A stretch of 64,000 nt of DNA from Erythrobacter sp. NAP1 (GCF_000152865.1 NZ_CH672390.1:124001-188000), one strand, 5' to 3'. Shown: positions 35,479 through 45,143, counted from the stretch's first letter. Made by a program: numbers and translations. Notes: generated by a model not told the origin, from the sequence alone.

Positions 35479-36138
35479 ATGATCGAAGCCGAATATGAAG
35501 AGATAGAGGAAGGCGACCAGCTCGACCTTTCCGACGACGACAGTCTGCCTTGGCTGGAAGCGGAGGAAGAGGACGATGCAGCCGGCGGAGTCGACACACG
35601 TCAGGTGGTCGGCTTTGCCTTGTTCATGCTTTTCCTCCTCGTCGTCATAGTCGGCAGCTTCTGGTATCTCGGAGGACGTCAAAGCGGCAGCGAACAGGTC
35701 GCCGATGGCAGCACGATCGAGGCTCCCGATACGCCTATCAAGGAACGTCCCGAAGATCCCGGTGGCAAGGAATTTGACGGCACCGGCAATGTTGCGCCTG
35801 TGGTTGGCGAAGGCGGTACACGCGAAGGCGTGATGGCGACCGACGATCCGGTCGAGAGCGGCTCTCCTGAAGAAGGCGACGAACCCGCACCTGCGACTGC
35901 GAGCGGCGTTGGTGTGCAACTTGCCGCCTATTCGTCGCGTGCACGGGCCGAGCAGGGCTGGAACGACATCACCCGGCGCACCGATGCGCTGTCCGGTTTC
36001 CGCTACCGGATCGAGGAGGGCGTGGTCGATATCGGCACTGTTTACCGGCTGCAGGCTGTCGCCTCCGACCGCGCGGCGGGCGATGCGCTTTGCGCGGCGC
36101 TCAAGGCCGATGGGATCGATTGCCAGGTCAAACCCTGA
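35479..36138 (+). CDS. SPOR domain-containing membrane protein
   Basis: The protein has an acidic cytoplasmic N-terminus of about 45 residues, one membrane helix (FALFMLFLLVVIVGSFWYLG), a low-complexity acidic linker, and a C-terminal SPOR domain from about residue 140 (VGVQLAAYSSRARAEQGW). SPOR domains bind denuded glycan strands at the septum, so this is a division-site protein. It sits between argS and nagZ, a conserved alphaproteobacterial position. A GTG one codon earlier is an alternative start. Confidence 0.88.
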   Translation: MIEAEYEEIEEGDQLDLSDDDSLPWLEAEEEDDAAGGVDTRQVVGFALFMLFLLVVIVGSFWYLGGRQSGSEQVADGSTIEAPDTPIKERPEDPGGKEFDGTGNVAPVVGEGGTREGVMATDDPVESGSPEEGDEPAPATASGVGVQLAAYSSRARAEQGWNDITRRTDALSGFRYRIEEGVVDIGTVYRLQAVASDRAAGDALCAALKADGIDCQVKP

Positions 36139-36267
36139 TCCCAATTCCGGGTATCCGCTTCAGTCCGGCCCGATTCGGGCACTTTCTCACGAGATTTCCC
36201 CGTCAATTCACCGTTGCGGATGGTTAGTGCGCTTGCCTGATCGCACGCTCGCTGCAAGGTTTGCGCA

Positions 36268-37290
36268 ATGATTCCGGCGATTTTCGGATGTTCTGGCCCT
36301 GAGCTAACCGAAGAGGAACGCGCGTTCTTCCGCGAGGCTGATCCTGCGGGCTACATCCTGTTTGGGCGCAATTGCGTCGACCCGGAGCAACTCCGCCGGC
36401 TGACTGACGATCTGCGCGATATTCACGGCCGTGATCGATTGCTCATTTCGATCGACCAGGAAGGTGGGCGAGTGGCTCGGTTGCGGCCTCCGCAATGGGC
36501 TGCCTATCCATCGGGTGAGGCTTTTGACAAGCTGTACAGGCTTGCCCCTGCCAGCGCGATCGAAGCGGCCAGGGCAGGCGCCAAGGCAATGGCCCTGGAA
36601 CTGTCGGCGATGGGGATCACGGTAGACTACCACCCGCCGCTCGATCTTAGACAATCCGGCGCGCATGACGTCATCGGGGACCGATCGCTCGGTGCTGATC
36701 CGATGCAGGTTGCCGCAATTGGAAGGGCGATCCTCGATGGCCTCACCGCCGGCGGCGTCACGGGCTGTATCAAGCACATGCCCGGCCATGGGCGCGCAAT
36801 GGTCGATTCGCACAAGGAGATGCCTCTGGTCGACGCGGGAGCAGACGCGCTCGCAGCGGACCTCGCGCCCTTCAAGAGCCTCAATAAGGCGCTGATCGGC
36901 ATGACGGCGCACCTCAAGTTTCCCGTGTGGGATGCCGAAAATCCCGCCACCCTTTCCGAGGTGATTATCCGCGACATCATTCGCGATGAGATTGGCTTTG
37001 ATGGGCTTCTGCTCACAGATGACATCGACATGGAGGCGCTCGAAGGGACCATCCCTGAACGCTCGGCCAGAGCGCATGCTGCAGGCTGCGATATCGTTCT
37101 GAATTGCTGGGCAAAGATGGACGACATGACGGGCATTTGCGAAGCTCTGCCTGCGATGTCCGAAGAGACAACGGCTCGCCTTGATCGCGCGCTTGAAGGC
37201 ACGCATGTCGCCGATGATCTCGCTGATGAAGCAGGCGATCTTCTGGCCAAGCGCGATGCGCTTCTTGCCCTGACCGAGGAGGCGGCATGA
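36268..37290 (+). CDS. nagZ: Beta-N-acetylhexosaminidase NagZ
   Basis: This 340-residue cytoplasmic GH3 enzyme releases GlcNAc from anhydromuropeptides during cell-wall recycling. The family motifs are present: IDQEGGRVARL, KHMPGHGRAMVDSHKEMP with the acid/base His-Asp loop, and the nucleophile Asp in GLLLTDDIDMEA. It is slightly longer at both ends than the E. coli form. Its TGA overlaps the scpA ATG. Confidence 0.95.
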   Translation: MIPAIFGCSGPELTEEERAFFREADPAGYILFGRNCVDPEQLRRLTDDLRDIHGRDRLLISIDQEGGRVARLRPPQWAAYPSGEAFDKLYRLAPASAIEAARAGAKAMALELSAMGITVDYHPPLDLRQSGAHDVIGDRSLGADPMQVAAIGRAILDGLTAGGVTGCIKHMPGHGRAMVDSHKEMPLVDAGADALAADLAPFKSLNKALIGMTAHLKFPVWDAENPATLSEVIIRDIIRDEIGFDGLLLTDDIDMEALEGTIPERSARAHAAGCDIVLNCWAKMDDMTGICEALPAMSEETTARLDRALEGTHVADDLADEAGDLLAKRDALLALTEEAA

Positions 37291-38144
37291 CCATTGAAAC
37301 CGATGATGGCTTCATGCTCTCCGGCGATGCGGTAGGTACGGGCGAACCGACAGCCGACATGCCCGAAGGCTGGGTCGATGAAACCGGCAAGCAAGGCGCG
37401 AAACAGGGCGACGAAGCGCTCTATCTCGAGCTCGATGGATGGGAAGGGCCGCTCGATCTGCTGCTCGATCTTGCGCGGCGCCAAAAGGTGGACCTTCGCC
37501 AGATATCCATCCTCGCGCTGGTCGACCAGTACCTGACCTATATCGAGCGTGCGCAGGACCTGCGGCTTGAGCTCGCGGCGGACTATCTCGTGATGGCTGC
37601 TTGGCTGGCTTACCTGAAATCGGCGCTTCTTCTGCCCAAGGATGAGCAGGAAGACCCAAGTCCTGAAGAACTCGCACTGCGCCTGCAATTGCGGCTCCAG
37701 CGGCTTGGCGCGATGCGCGAGGCGGCGGCAAGGCTCATGGGGCGCGACAGGATCGGACGCGACATATTTGTTCGCGGCGCGCCTGAGGGGCTGCGCACCG
37801 ATCGCAAGACGCTGTGGCGCTCTGATGCCTATTCGCTGATCCAGGCGTACGGACAGGTCAAGGCGCGCACGGCGCCGCGCATCTATCACGTCTCAGACCG
37901 TCCGGTCATGACGCTCGACAGCGCGCTCGACCGGGTCTCGTCCATGCTTGGCGTCACGCTCGACTGGATGGATATTCGCGACTTCCTGCCCAAACATGCC
38001 GAGCCTGCGCTGCGCAGATCGGCTTTGGCATCCAGCTTCGTTGCGGCGCTGGAACTGGCGCGACTGGGGCGCGCAGAGATTGCGCAAGAAGAGGCGTTCT
38101 CGCCGCTGCGGATCCGCAGGCTCAAGGAAGCGGCAAGCGCATGA
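37287..38144 (+). CDS. scpA: Segregation and condensation protein A
   Basis: This 285-residue kleisin bridges the SMC heads with ScpB. After a variable 45-residue start, the conserved segment WEGPLDLLLDLARRQKVDL appears, then LRLELAADYLVMAAWLAYLKS and a winged-helix C-terminus. It overlaps nagZ (ATGA) upstream and scpB (ATGA) downstream, so the three are translationally coupled. Confidence 0.95.
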   Translation: MTIETDDGFMLSGDAVGTGEPTADMPEGWVDETGKQGAKQGDEALYLELDGWEGPLDLLLDLARRQKVDLRQISILALVDQYLTYIERAQDLRLELAADYLVMAAWLAYLKSALLLPKDEQEDPSPEELALRLQLRLQRLGAMREAAARLMGRDRIGRDIFVRGAPEGLRTDRKTLWRSDAYSLIQAYGQVKARTAPRIYHVSDRPVMTLDSALDRVSSMLGVTLDWMDIRDFLPKHAEPALRRSALASSFVAALELARLGRAEIAQEEAFSPLRIRRLKEAASA

Positions 38145-38818
38145 GCGACGAGGTCGACAGCGCGCCTGACGAGATCGAACGCGGGCTAGAGGCGACCCTG
38201 TTCGCTTCCGAAGAGCCGCTGACAGTCGAACAGCTCGCAGCGCATCTGGGTGATTGCGAAAAGCCTTTGATCCGCGATCGGCTCAAGGCGCTCCAAGCGC
38301 ATTACGAAATGCGAGGCGTGCGACTGGTCGAGCGTGGCAAGCGCTGGCATTTCGAAACCGCAGCCGACATGGCGCATCTTTTGCGCCGCGAGAAAGAGCA
38401 GGTTCGCCGCCTCAGCCGCGCCGCGACTGAAGTGCTAGCCATCATAGCCTACCATGAACCTGTAAGCCGGGCCGAGATCGAATCGATCCGCGGCGTTCAG
38501 ACGAGCGGCGGAACACTCGACGTGCTGATGGAAGCAGGCTGGATCAAGCTCGCCGGTCGCCGCGAAGTGCCGGGTCGCCCGGTGATTTACGCGACAACTC
38601 CCGAGTTCCTTGACCATTTCGGGCTCGCGTCTCGGCGCGATTTGCCAGGGATCGACGAACTCAAGGCTGCTGGCCTCCTTGATCCGGTGGACGAGGCTTT
38701 CGAAGAAGCGATGGGGCAGACCGGTGAGGAAGCCGATAGTGAGGCGACCTCGCAAGAGGATTGCAACGCCGCACCGGAGGCCGACGAAAACGGCGAGGAA
38801 TGCTCCGCTGCCGGTTGA
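38141..38818 (+). CDS. scpB: Segregation and condensation protein B
   Basis: The protein has 225 residues with two winged-helix domains. ATLFASEEPLTVEQLAAHLG starts the first, and SRAATEVLAIIAYHEPVSRAEIESIRG with GRREVPGRPVIYATT marks the second, all typical of ScpB. It ends in an acidic tail. It binds ScpA in the SMC condensin that compacts the chromosome. Confidence 0.95.
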   Translation: MSDEVDSAPDEIERGLEATLFASEEPLTVEQLAAHLGDCEKPLIRDRLKALQAHYEMRGVRLVERGKRWHFETAADMAHLLRREKEQVRRLSRAATEVLAIIAYHEPVSRAEIESIRGVQTSGGTLDVLMEAGWIKLAGRREVPGRPVIYATTPEFLDHFGLASRRDLPGIDELKAAGLLDPVDEAFEEAMGQTGEEADSEATSQEDCNAAPEADENGEECSAAG

Positions 38819-38907
38819 TCAAGTTTGCTGACTGGCGCAGCGCGGGCATCATCCCTATATTGGGACAGCAACATCCCCTCTAACGAGGCAATCAAGAGAG
38901 AATTCGC

Positions 38908-39147
38908 ATGGGCGGTATCGGAATCTGGCAAATCCTCATCGTGGCGCTCGTCGTCCTTGTCCTGTTCGGACGTGGCAGAATCTCTGAAATGATGGGTGAC
39001 TTTGGCAAAGGCATCTCGAGCTTCAAGAAAGGCATGAGCGAGGAGGAAAGCACAAGCTCCGCGCCAAACGCCCAGATTGAAGCGCCAGCTAAAGATGCGA
39101 CCCCCGCCGACACCAAGACGAGCGAAAAGACTGACTCGGCAAGCTGA
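38908..39147 (+). CDS. tatA: Sec-independent translocase subunit TatA
   Basis: This is a 79-residue protein. It has a short membrane helix (IWQILIVALVVLVLFG), the FGRGRISEMMGDFGKG hinge and amphipathic helix of TatA, and an unstructured polar tail. It forms the pore component for folded proteins. It begins the tatABC set and has AGAGAG upstream. Confidence 0.95.
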   Translation: MGGIGIWQILIVALVVLVLFGRGRISEMMGDFGKGISSFKKGMSEEESTSSAPNAQIEAPAKDATPADTKTSEKTDSAS

Positions 39148-39190
39148 GTTCCCAACGCTCCCACGCCGCACGGAGCGGTAAAGGCTATCC

Positions 39191-39592
39191 ATGTTCGACA
39201 TCGGCGCCGCTGAACTACTGGTGATCATTATCGTCGCGGTCCTCGTGATCGGGCCGAAGGACATGCCGCATGCCATGCGCACGGCCGGTCGCTGGATCGG
39301 CAAGGTGCGCAAGGTTTCTTCACACTTCCGCACAGGCATCGATGCGATGGTCCGCGAAGCCGAGCTTGAGGACATGGAGAAGAAGTGGAAGGAGCAGAAC
39401 GAGGCGATCATGAAGCGCTCCGCCGCCAGCGCTGAAGCTGCCAGTGGCGAGCCAGTGATGACCGGGCCGCCGCCAAAGCCTGAAGCTCCCAAATCTGTCT
39501 CCGCTGAAAGCGCTGCGCCAAAAGCTGCGAGCGATGCTGTCGAGGACGTCCAGCCTGAACCTGCGCCCGGCGCTACCGAGTCAAAGGACTAG
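39191..39592 (+). CDS. tatB: Sec-independent translocase subunit TatB
   Basis: This is a 133-residue protein. It has the membrane helix with the conserved Glu (MFDIGAAELLVIIIVAVLVIGP), the amphipathic helix, a charged helical segment and a proline/alanine-rich tail. With TatC it forms the receptor for twin-arginine signals. It lies 43 bases after tatA. Confidence 0.95.
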   Translation: MFDIGAAELLVIIIVAVLVIGPKDMPHAMRTAGRWIGKVRKVSSHFRTGIDAMVREAELEDMEKKWKEQNEAIMKRSAASAEAASGEPVMTGPPPKPEAPKSVSAESAAPKAASDAVEDVQPEPAPGATESKD

Positions 39593-39601
39593 AGCAGCGC
39601 G

Positions 39602-40450
39602 ATGGCATTCGAAATCAAGGATATCGACGAAACACGCGCACCGCTGCTCGATCACCTGATCGAGCTTCGCACGCGGCTCGTCCGCTCGGTTTTCGCGCTT
39701 CTCGTCGGTTTCGGTATCTGTTTTTATTTCGCCGATCCGATCCTCGGATTTCTGGTGCAGCCATTGAAAGAGGCGTTCCCTGATGGCGAGGGACAGCTGA
39801 TCTTCACGCGATTGCCGGAGATTTTCTTCGTTGAGCTCAAGGTCGGGCTGTTTGCAGGCTTTATGGTCAGCTTCCCGATCATTGCGAACCAGCTTTGGGC
39901 CTTTATCGCCCCTGGTCTTTACGCAAATGAGAAGAAGGCTTTCCTGCCCTTTCTCATTGCAACGCCTGTGTTGTTTATCGGTGGAGCGGCGCTCGCCTAC
40001 TATGTGGTGATGCCCACTGCCTTCCGGTTTTTTCTTGGATTTGGAGGCGAGGCGGGCGGTCTGTCGGTCCAGGCGCTGCCCACAGCAGGCGATTATCTTA
40101 GTCTCGTCATGCAGTTCATCCTCGCCTTCGGGATCACCTTCCTGCTGCCAGTGCTGCTGATGCTGCTTCACCGCGCCGGCATTGTAACGCGGTCTCAGCT
40201 CGCTGGTGCTCGCCGTTATGTGATCGTGGGCGTGGTCGCGCTTGCCGCGATTGTTACTCCGCCTGATCCAGGTAGCCAGGTGATTCTTGCGGTGCCTTTG
40301 CTTTTGCTGTTCGAGGGTTCGCTTTTGCTCATGCGTGTGCAGGAGAGGGCGATGAAGCGGGCTGGCGGCAAGTCCGATGCTGGCGAAGCAGCGAAGGAAA
40401 AACCCGATGAAGTTGCAAGCGGCGATGATCCGAGCGTCACCGCTGACTAG
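39602..40450 (+). CDS. tatC: Sec-independent translocase subunit TatC
   Basis: This is a 282-residue protein with six membrane helices. The conserved N-terminal LLDHLIELRTRLVRS and the first periplasmic loop with FTRLPEIFFVELK are typical of TatC. It recognises the twin-arginine motif. The C-terminal 40 residues are a charged tail. In many alphaproteobacteria serS comes next; here a convergent small gene does. Confidence 0.96.
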   Translation: MAFEIKDIDETRAPLLDHLIELRTRLVRSVFALLVGFGICFYFADPILGFLVQPLKEAFPDGEGQLIFTRLPEIFFVELKVGLFAGFMVSFPIIANQLWAFIAPGLYANEKKAFLPFLIATPVLFIGGAALAYYVVMPTAFRFFLGFGGEAGGLSVQALPTAGDYLSLVMQFILAFGITFLLPVLLMLLHRAGIVTRSQLAGARRYVIVGVVALAAIVTPPDPGSQVILAVPLLLLFEGSLLLMRVQERAMKRAGGKSDAGEAAKEKPDEVASGDDPSVTAD

Positions 40451-40483
40451 GACGGTCGCAGGCCGAAAATCCCCAAATATGAA

Positions 40484-40514
40484 CGCGCCGCCCTCTTGCG
40501 AGGGCAGCGCGCGC
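40484..40514. terminator. GC-rich hairpin after tatC
   Basis: CGCGC-CGCCCTC and GAGGGC-A-GCGCG pair around TTGC. It has no clear T run but lies between convergent genes, so a terminator role is likely and not certain. Confidence 0.5.
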
Positions 40515-40554
40515 ATTTGACCAACCAAGTGAGGAACGAGGCGGTAAAGCCCGA

Positions 40555-40776
40555 CTAGGGGCTGACGGGATCGTCGTCATCGTCGCTCGCTGCGACGACG
40601 ATGCCGACCACGGCTGCTGCACCCAGCAGACCAAGCAGCAGGGTCGGCGCACCAGCGGCAACTTCGCTTTCGCCTTCTACAGGCGCGCTGGCGCGTTCGA
40701 ACGCGACCTGAGCAATGGCTGGGGATGCCGCGAGTGATGCGGCAGCGGTGGCAAGGGCCAGGGTACGAAACTTCAT
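40555..40776 (-). CDS. Small exported protein with acidic DDDDDPVSP tail
   Basis: I read 73 residues from the ATG at 40776, which has AAGGAG eight bases upstream. It has a signal peptide ending AIAQ, a short polar stretch, a hydrophobic helix (LLLGLLGAAAVVGIVVAA) and the tail SDDDDDPVSP. Small proteins of this shape recur in sphingomonads and are mostly annotated as hypothetical. Membrane helix plus acidic tail suggests an envelope-bound micro-protein, perhaps for metal or adaptor binding. No function is known to me. Confidence 0.75.
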   Translation of the reverse strand: MKFRTLALATAAASLAASPAIAQVAFERASAPVEGESEVAAGAPTLLLGLLGAAAVVGIVVAASDDDDDPVSP

Positions 40777-41021
40777 AAGGCGGTCTCCTTCGCGCATTGG
40801 CACCAAGCTATTGCACAGTGTGAGCAATCTCCCGTGCCGGAGCGGGTCACGATCCGATTGCAACGTGGCGGGGTATTCCAGCCTTGTTGCGGAGACGAAA
40901 CCCGCACCACTTCCATTCAGGAAAGTAATGACCAGAATATGAAATAAGTGCGCGAAATCAATGCTCTACGTGTCACTACGTAGGCGTGCGGTCTGCTCCT
41001 CTCGGGAGTTTCGCCTAGTGA

Positions 41022-42677
41022 CTAACGTGCAAAGACCCGTTCGCCCGCCAGATACACCTCGCGCACTTCGGTCTCGCGAATGTCGCTTGGCGAAGCGAGC
41101 ATCGGGTCGCGATCGACGAAGATGAAGTCGGCCCGCTCGCCGACCACGAGTCGCCCGAACCGGCCATCTGCGAAACCGGCATAGGCGGCATTGGAAGTAA
41201 ACCCGGCAAGAGCCTGTTCACGGCTGACCGCTTCCTGAGCGCGCCAGCCACCAAAGGGGCGGCCATTTTCGTCGGTGCGGCTGATGGCGACCGCGATGCC
41301 AGCGAAGACGTCGGCTGGTTCAACTGGCGCGTCGGACCCGAAAGCAAGCCGGCCGCCAACCTCAAGAATGCTGCGCCAAGCATAGGCTCCGCCAAGACGA
41401 TCCTCTCCCAGGCGCGCCTCGGCCATGAACATGTCGCTCGTTTGGTGAAGCGGCTGCATCGAGGCGATTGTTCCGTGCTGACCGAAACGCTTAAGGTCGT
41501 CGACATCGACGATCTGAGCGTGCTCGATCCGCCAGCGTCGATCGCCCTTATAGCTTGTCGAAAGCTCCTCGATCGCAAGCAGCACGTCCTCGTTTGCGGC
41601 ATCGCCAATGGCGTGAACGGCGGTCTGGAAGTTGTCCAATGCAGCGCGGCTCATGCGGTTGCGAAGTTGCGCGGGCGAGGTGATGGGAATTCCGCGTGTG
41701 TTCGGTTCGTCGGAGTATGGCTCTTTCAGCGTCGCACCGCGTGAGCCCAGCGCACCGTCGACATAGAGCTTGATACCGTTGAGGCGCAGCCTGTCCTCGT
41801 AAAGCCACGGGGTCGGGCCGGGCCCGCCAATCAGCTCCATAGCCTCGGGCGAATTGGCATAGGCCATGATGCGAATGCGCAGGTCACCACGGTCAGCCGA
41901 GCGGCGGAAGGTCATCCAGTCGACGACCGGCGTACCCATGTCGGCAACGGCGGTGATACCGTTTTGGAGCAGGCGCTGCTGTGCCATCGCGAAGGCTGCA
42001 TCGCGGTCCTCGGGGCGCGGGGCAGGGACAAAGCTTCCGACAAGCGAACTTGCATTGTCGATGAAAACGCCGGTCGGATTGCCGTCTGTATCGCGGATGA
42101 TGCGCCCACCTTCCGGATCTTGCGTCTCGGCGGTGATTCCCGCCTGCTCCATCGCAACGCTGTTGGCCCAGTTCGCGTGATTGTCCGCGCGCTCCAGCCA
42201 GACGGGGCGGTCGGAAACGATCGCGTCGAGTTCCGCTGCGGTGGGGAAGCGGCCAAGGCCCCACTTTTCCTGATTCCAGCCGCGCCCAAGAATCCACGGA
42301 CGGCCCGGATTGGCTTCGGCAAACTCGGCCACTTTGGCGAGCGCTTCTTCGAGGCTGTTCGTGTCAGACAGGTCGAGCGTCAGCGCGGCAAAGCCGATAT
42401 CCATGACGTGGACATGCGCATCGATCAGGCCCGGCAGCATCACCTGCCCTTCGCCGTCCATTGCGAACTCGATGCCATCGGGCCGATCTTCACCGCGTTC
42501 GAGCACATGGGTGATGATACCGTCATCATCGAAGACGAGGCTGGTGAAGCGCTTGACCTCCCCTTCCTCGTCGATGGTCACGCCGTCGACATTGTAGATG
42601 AGCGTGTCGGCCAGCGCGGGCGTTGCGACAAGGACAGCGCCGGCGGCGAGGAGCGTGCGGATCATGGGTATTCTCAT
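41022..42677 (-). CDS. Exported amidohydrolase (YtcJ-like)
   Basis: The protein has 551 residues with a signal peptide ending PALA. The metal-dependent hydrolase fold starts with GLIDAHVHVMDIG and carries the YtcJ-type blocks (WILGRGWNQEKW, WRIEHAQIVD and FGSDAPVEPADVF). This group hydrolyses amide bonds in formamides and related compounds; the substrate here is unknown. The ATG at 42677 overlaps the TGA of the upstream dehydrogenase gene, so they are coupled. Confidence 0.9.
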   Translation of the reverse strand: MRIPMIRTLLAAGAVLVATPALADTLIYNVDGVTIDEEGEVKRFTSLVFDDDGIITHVLERGEDRPDGIEFAMDGEGQVMLPGLIDAHVHVMDIGFAALTLDLSDTNSLEEALAKVAEFAEANPGRPWILGRGWNQEKWGLGRFPTAAELDAIVSDRPVWLERADNHANWANSVAMEQAGITAETQDPEGGRIIRDTDGNPTGVFIDNASSLVGSFVPAPRPEDRDAAFAMAQQRLLQNGITAVADMGTPVVDWMTFRRSADRGDLRIRIMAYANSPEAMELIGGPGPTPWLYEDRLRLNGIKLYVDGALGSRGATLKEPYSDEPNTRGIPITSPAQLRNRMSRAALDNFQTAVHAIGDAANEDVLLAIEELSTSYKGDRRWRIEHAQIVDVDDLKRFGQHGTIASMQPLHQTSDMFMAEARLGEDRLGGAYAWRSILEVGGRLAFGSDAPVEPADVFAGIAVAISRTDENGRPFGGWRAQEAVSREQALAGFTSNAAYAGFADGRFGRLVVGERADFIFVDRDPMLASPSDIRETEVREVYLAGERVFAR

Positions 42678-43579
42678 TTCGTATCGGATGCCTTGGGATA
42701 ACGCGTGACGAGAGCGCTGGTGTCGAGCCGGTTTCCACCGGCCGCCTGCACTTCGGAATAGAATTGATCGACGAGTTTTGTCACCGACATGTCGAGGCCA
42801 TGCTTGCCTGCCTCTTCAAGCGCGATGGCCAGATCTTTGCGCATCCAGTCGATCGCAAAGCCGAAGTCGAACTCGCCGCTGACCATGGTGGGCCAGCGGT
42901 TCTCCATCTGCCAGCTTTGGGCCGCGCCGCCGCTGATGGCTTCGACCACTTTGTAGGTATCGACACCGGTCGCCTGCGCCAGCCGAACGCCTTCGGAAAG
43001 GCCTGCGAGAACGCCGGCGATACATACCTGGTTGATCGCCTTGGCAGTCTGGCCCGCACCCGCTTCGCCAATATGCACGATGCGCGCGGCGTAGGCCTGC
43101 ATGACAGGCTGCGCCGAGGCCATCGCCTCTTCAGAACCGCCGCACATGATCGAGAGCTTTCCGTTTTCGGCCCCTGCCTGTCCGCCCGAGACGGGCGCAT
43201 CGACGGCATGAAGACCCAGTCGTTCACACTCATCCGCGATGCGGCGAGCCAGACCCGGCGAAACGGACGTGTGATCGATGAAGGTGGCCCCGCGCTTCAT
43301 CGCCGCGAGCACACCGTTTTCGCCGAACAGGACCGATGCCACATCATCGTCATTGCCGAGGCAGGCGAGCACCACATCCTTGCCTCTCACAGCTGTCGCC
43401 GCGTCGCTTTCGATCGGGGCAACGAGGCCCTCGTCACCCAGACGATCGCTCCATTCTTCGGCCTTTGCGAAGTTTCGATTGTAGCCGGTTGCCTCGTGCC
43501 CGGCGCGAACCAGATGGCCCCACATCGGGCCTCCCATCACACCAAGCCCGAGAAAAGCGATCCTCTTGGAAGCAGTCAT
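42674..43579 (-). CDS. NAD(P)-dependent 3-hydroxyisobutyrate dehydrogenase-like protein
   Basis: This 301-residue beta-hydroxyacid dehydrogenase has the nucleotide-binding FLGLGVMGGPMWGHL, the substrate-binding VDAPVSGGQAGAENGKL and the catalytic-Lys segment GAGQTAKAINQ. It may oxidise 3-hydroxyisobutyrate (valine catabolism) or reduce a succinic/glyoxylic semialdehyde. I chose the ATG at 43579; a longer open frame upstream is not protein-like. It is co-transcribed with the amidohydrolase and divergent from ilvA. Confidence 0.88.
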   Translation of the reverse strand: MTASKRIAFLGLGVMGGPMWGHLVRAGHEATGYNRNFAKAEEWSDRLGDEGLVAPIESDAATAVRGKDVVLACLGNDDDVASVLFGENGVLAAMKRGATFIDHTSVSPGLARRIADECERLGLHAVDAPVSGGQAGAENGKLSIMCGGSEEAMASAQPVMQAYAARIVHIGEAGAGQTAKAINQVCIAGVLAGLSEGVRLAQATGVDTYKVVEAISGGAAQSWQMENRWPTMVSGEFDFGFAIDWMRKDLAIALEEAGKHGLDMSVTKLVDQFYSEVQAAGGNRLDTSALVTRYPKASDTK

Positions 43580-43726
43580 GTGCGCGTGCCTAATCGCAAT
43601 TCCGCGCATTGCCAATCCGTCAGCGCGGCAAAGCGCAATTGCTGTGGGAGGCAAGCAATTCTTGTCGGCAAACCTGCCAATTCGAATTGCCCTTACGGCA
43701 ATGTAGGCCTACCCCTTGCGCCCATC

Positions 43727-44980
43727 ATGAACGCGCCAGACAAAAGCATCAAAGCCACGGCCACACCGGCCGATCTCACGCTCGAAGACGTGAAAGCCGC
43801 TGCCGCACGTATCGAAGGTTCGGTGGTGAAAACGCCGATGATGCATTCGATTACGCTCTCGGAAATTACCGGCGCGGATATCTGGCTGAAGTTTGAAAAC
43901 CTCCAGTTTACGGCTGCCTATAAAGAGCGCGGCGCTCTCAATGCGTTGCTGCAGCTGACCGATGAACAGCGTGAGCGCGGCGTGATCGCAGCCTCGGCGG
44001 GCAACCATTCGCAAGGGCTTTCCTATCACGGCACCCGTCTGGGTGTACCGGTCACGATTGTGATGCCCAAGACGACGCCGACGGTGAAGGTGATGCAGAC
44101 CGAGAGCGTGGGCGGCAACGTCGTGCTTCACGGTGAGACTTTCGATGAAGCGAACGCCCATGCCCGCGAGCTGGAGATCGAACGAGGGCTGACATTCGTG
44201 CACCCGTTCGACGATCCGCATATTGCTGCTGGGCAGGGCACGGTCGCGCTCGAGATGCTCGAATTGAAGGACGACTTCGATTGCCTCGTCACGCCAATCG
44301 GAGGCGGCGGTCTGATCTCAGGCATGGCGACGGTCGCCAAGACGCTTAATCCCGACATTGAGATGGTCGGTGTGCAGGCGGGCCTCTTCCCAAGCATGTT
44401 CGACCGCTTCAAGGGCGAGAGCCACGATTGCGGCGGCGACACCTTGGCCGAAGGTATCGCGGTAAAGAACCCCGGCGAGTTCACCTCGCAGGTCATCAAG
44501 GAACGGGTCGACGACATCCTGCTGGTCGATGAGCCAAGCCTTGAAAAGGCAGTCTCGCTCCTGCTCCAGATCGAGAAGACGGTGGTCGAAGGTGCAGGCG
44601 CAGCAGGCTTGGCTGCCGTGCTGGAAAACCCGGAGCGTTTTGCAGGAAAGACGGTCGGCCTCGTTCTGTGCGGCGGCAATATCGATACGCGCCTGCTCGC
44701 CAACGTACTGCTGCGCGACCTTGCGCGTCAGGGCCGTCTCGCGCGTCTTCGCGTTACCTTGCAGGATCGTCCGGGCGCGCTTTTCAAGGTCATGCGCCTG
44801 TTCGACGAGCACAACGTCAATATCATTGAGATCTACCACCAGCGCATCTTCACCACCCTTCCGGCGAAGGGTCTGATCACCGATATCGAATGCGAAGCGC
44901 GCGATGCGGGGCAGGTCGAACGTCTGGTTGAGGCGCTGCGCGGCGCTAAGTACCAGGTGCAGGTGGTCGAGCTAAATTAG
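43727..44980 (+). CDS. ilvA: Threonine ammonia-lyase (threonine dehydratase)
   Basis: This 417-residue PLP enzyme turns threonine into 2-oxobutyrate for isoleucine. The Lys of the internal aldimine is in FTAAYKERGALNALL, and the glycine-rich phosphate loop is GGGGLISGMATVA. A single C-terminal ACT domain (LQDRPGALFKVMRLFDEHN) suggests feedback control. The catabolic versus biosynthetic type cannot be fully separated, but the ACT domain favours the regulated form. The ATG at 43727 is used; the open frame runs upstream but crosses the promoter. Confidence 0.93.
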   Translation: MNAPDKSIKATATPADLTLEDVKAAAARIEGSVVKTPMMHSITLSEITGADIWLKFENLQFTAAYKERGALNALLQLTDEQRERGVIAASAGNHSQGLSYHGTRLGVPVTIVMPKTTPTVKVMQTESVGGNVVLHGETFDEANAHARELEIERGLTFVHPFDDPHIAAGQGTVALEMLELKDDFDCLVTPIGGGGLISGMATVAKTLNPDIEMVGVQAGLFPSMFDRFKGESHDCGGDTLAEGIAVKNPGEFTSQVIKERVDDILLVDEPSLEKAVSLLLQIEKTVVEGAGAAGLAAVLENPERFAGKTVGLVLCGGNIDTRLLANVLLRDLARQGRLARLRVTLQDRPGALFKVMRLFDEHNVNIIEIYHQRIFTTLPAKGLITDIECEARDAGQVERLVEALRGAKYQVQVVELN

Positions 44981-45143
44981 TCGCCGGATAGAACTGACCC
45001 AATTCGAGGCGCGCACTCGCGCACTTGTGAATCATTGCTCCGATCTTGCGCAATTCGATACTCAGTCTTGTGCAAAGTAACCCAATTTTCACTCTGATTT
45101 GTGGTTAAGGGTCTTTTACCGCGGGAACCGAAAAGGCATAAGA

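Noticed and set aside
36627..37889. Minus-strand open frame of 420 codons opposite nagZ and scpA
   Set aside because: Both sense genes have intact family motifs and coupled starts, so the antisense frame is incidental.
42623..43726. Upstream extension of the ilvA frame by 368 codons
   Set aside because: It lies opposite the well-supported dehydrogenase gene and lacks the properties of a threonine dehydratase N-terminus.
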